Below, one piece after another: positions 33,609 to 35,023 of a stretch of 35,023 nt of DNA (position 1 is its first letter; each line of letters opens with the position of its first letter). The stretch is from a virus. The translations under genes were made by a program, and so were the position numbers. The DNA is taken from positions 1 to 35,023 of IMG/VR virus record IMGVR_UViG_3300042691_017573. One strand, 5' to 3'. Under the pieces are notes generated by a model. The model saw only the letters and a program-made list of their open reading frames with translations. It did not search any database and had not been told where the DNA came from.

Positions 33609-35023
33609 TTATTCTTGTTTAGTGTTATCTAGTACTAATTCATCTATCGTTGCTTCACCTGTCCATTTCATAGCTATTTTCAACTCAATCAGTGTATCTG
33701 GTGATTGAATTGGTACGCTATCAAATTTCACACCAGTATTATTAGCTGTTCCACATTTCACCCAGTTTTGTTTTCTTGCTCTTGCTGTCCCTGAAACTCC
33801 AGTTATTTCTTCATCGAGTGTGATTGTATAATTAGGAGAACTGAATGTAGGTGTCCCTGTTATGTGTGCTACTCTACCACTTCCTTTTCCTTGAATAACA
33901 GTTATCTCATCACCCTCTGATAATCCTGCTTGTGTTGTTGTGAATGTATTAGTACCAGTCCACGTTATGTCAAAATCTGTATGATTAACACGTTCTGTCC
34001 TATATTTTATCACAAAACTAAATCCTGATACAGGTACATATAGTGTTGTTAATCTCTGCCATAAGTCTGTAAAATTTTGGGAACGTATTTGAACAGTTGA
34101 AAACCATCCTGATTTTTCTACATCGTCATAATAATTGTCTGTCCATATACCTTGTCCTGTTGAACTTGCATTAGTGAAGTATGTTGCACCTGCCAAGAAG
34201 TTTCCTTTAAGTGTTTGTGCCGTTCCAAATATATCTGGAGTTTCTGCAAGTCCTCCTACTCTTGAAAGAGTAACCTGACCATAGTCTGTTATTGAACCTC
34301 CTGCATCTGGTCTTGTTCTATATGATAAAGAATATTTATGATATAGAGATTTTCCATCACTTTCCCATATACCAGCATGGATATTTGGTTCATATGTAAC
34401 TTCTGAAGTATTGTTATTTCTTGAGTTTATTAGCATTGAAATACGACCATCAATGGATGCGAGTCCATTTGGGTGTATAAACCTCTCAGAAGTACTTACA
34501 TTTGTTGCTCTAATCAATAAATCTCTTCTTAATGGAAGTCTACCAATAGTTCTAAATGAAGAACCTGAAAACTCTAACAATTCTCCATTTGAATTTACTA
34601 CAACAGGAACATCATCTTTTACATATCCAGCTAAAGCACCCTGAGCATATACTTTATAAGCTCTATTCCATTTGTTTGTTGTTACTCCATCCCAGTCAAA
34701 TACAAGCCCCTCACCACCAAATCTATGAATTGTACCAATTAGTATTCCGTTAGAATACGCTCTCATCCAAGTTACTACGTATTCTTGTGGTAGTTGTATT
34801 GTATAATCTCCAGATGTAGATACTGCATATGAAGTGTCCATTGAGAATATTCTTGGAGGCTGATTTGAATCTAGCCAATATGCTCTGTTGTTATATACAC
34901 ATAATGCGTGGAAATCTGTGGAGCTAGAGAATGTTCTACGTGGAGTATACAGTCCTGTACCTGCACCTGAAGCACTTGCTTTTGTATATAATTTATCTGT
35001 TGCTGATACTAGCAATGTATCAT
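33609..35023 (-). CDS. Tail/nozzle-type structural protein, C-terminal part (gene starts at 397)
   Basis: This is the remainder of the 580-residue protein begun at 397, rejoined across the terminal repeat; stop TAA is at 33611-33609. Treating the in-frame ATG at 35015 as a start gives a 468-residue fragment and is an edge artefact. The sequence is beta-rich with repeated Trp/Tyr/Asp-containing turns (AYWLDSNQPPRIFS, VFDWDGVTTNKW) compatible with propeller blades, and a C-terminal beta-sandwich-like part (IELKIAMKWTGEATIDELVL). Followed one base later by the 534-aa ejection-type gene. Confidence 0.75.
   Translation of the reverse strand, partial: DTLLVSATDKLYTKASASGAGTGLYTPRRTFSSSTDFHALCVYNNRAYWLDSNQPPRIFSMDTSYAVSTSGDYTIQLPQEYVVTWMRAYSNGILIGTIHRFGGEGLVFDWDGVTTNKWNRAYKVYAQGALAGYVKDDVPVVVNSNGELLEFSGSSFRTIGRLPLRRDLLIRATNVSTSERFIHPNGLASIDGRISMLINSRNNNTSEVTYEPNIHAGIWESDGKSLYHKYSLSYRTRPDAGGSITDYGQVTLSRVGGLAETPDIFGTAQTLKGNFLAGATYFTNASSTGQGIWTDNYYDDVEKSGWFSTVQIRSQNFTDLWQRLTTLYVPVSGFSFVIKYRTERVNHTDFDITWTGTNTFTTTQAGLSEGDEITVIQGKGSGRVAHITGTPTFSSPNYTITLDEEITGVSGTARARKQNWVKCGTANNTGVKFDSVPIQSPDTLIELKIAMKWTGEATIDELVLDNTKQE
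34955..35023. repeat. Terminal 69-bp direct repeat, right copy
   Basis: Identical to 1-69. The two copies make the unique genome about 34,954 bp. Confidence 0.95.

Noticed and set aside
1-35023. CRISPR array
   Set aside because: No regularly spaced direct repeats were found in any gap; all repeats seen are single duplications or short tandem units.
1-35023. Lysogeny module (integrase, repressor, attachment site)
   Set aside because: No recombinase-type catalytic motifs and no duplicated core next to the tRNA; the only HTH/RHH proteins are very small.
1-35023. Stop-codon reassignment
   Set aside because: TGA, TAA and TAG all end genes at expected places, often in ATGA overlaps, and no gene needs an internal stop read through.

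Overview
The window is one complete, AT-rich (roughly one third G+C by eye) bacteriophage genome assembled as a circle. The first 69 bases (1-69) are repeated exactly at the end (34955-35023), so the unique length is about 34,954 bp, and one structural gene is cut by the window edges. The gene set points to a short-tailed, podovirus-like virion: PBSX-type large terminase, portal, scaffold-like protein, HK97-like capsid protein, head-tail adaptor, a beta-rich tail/nozzle candidate, two long helical ejection-type proteins and two fibre genes. No tape-measure or tail-tube gene is seen. No integrase, DNA polymerase, primase or helicase is recognisable, so replication probably relies on the host.

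Host: most genes have no Shine-Dalgarno; starts sit behind short A/T-rich linkers or in ATGA/TAATG overlaps. The intergenic promoters have sigma70-type boxes with perfect TATAAT. The promoters argue against a Bacteroidota host and the weak SD usage against typical Firmicutes or Proteobacteria; a Patescibacteria/CPR host is a possibility I cannot confirm. UGA is an ordinary stop.

Layout. (a) 18.3-22.8 kb, plus strand: early recombination operon (zinc-ribbon protein, small proteins, ERF annealing protein, SSB-like protein, winged helix, NinB, HNH-like protein, RusA, YopX, small HTH), closed by an intrinsic terminator. (b) 18.3-17.36 kb, minus: a 101-aa gene, then about 640 nt without genes holding at least two structured RNA elements. 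(c) 17.36-9.2 kb, minus: an IbrB-like ParB protein and IbrA-like PAPS-reductase-family protein, then a long run of microproteins, many membrane-bound or zinc-binding. (d) 8.9 kb down to 1, continuing from 35 kb to 26.5 kb, minus: packaging, head, tail and fibre genes. (e) 26.5-22.8 kb, minus: permuted papain-like enzyme, holin candidate, NlpC/P60- or CHAP-like endolysin, a probable small RNA, a transglycosylase-like protein, tRNA-Tyr, an HExxH protein, and a self-contained unit of promoter, structured leader, Cys-rich 59-aa protein and terminator.

Three perfect DnaA boxes (TTATCCACA) lie at the divergence point around 18.34-18.93 kb, a good origin candidate. The most unusual content is the density of structured, non-coding, probably regulatory RNA: a switch-like element at 17893-17992, a T-arm-bearing element at 17553-17768, a pseudoknotted leader at 19006-19133, a three-way-junction leader at 23180-23246, and a promoter-to-terminator small RNA at 24866-25004.
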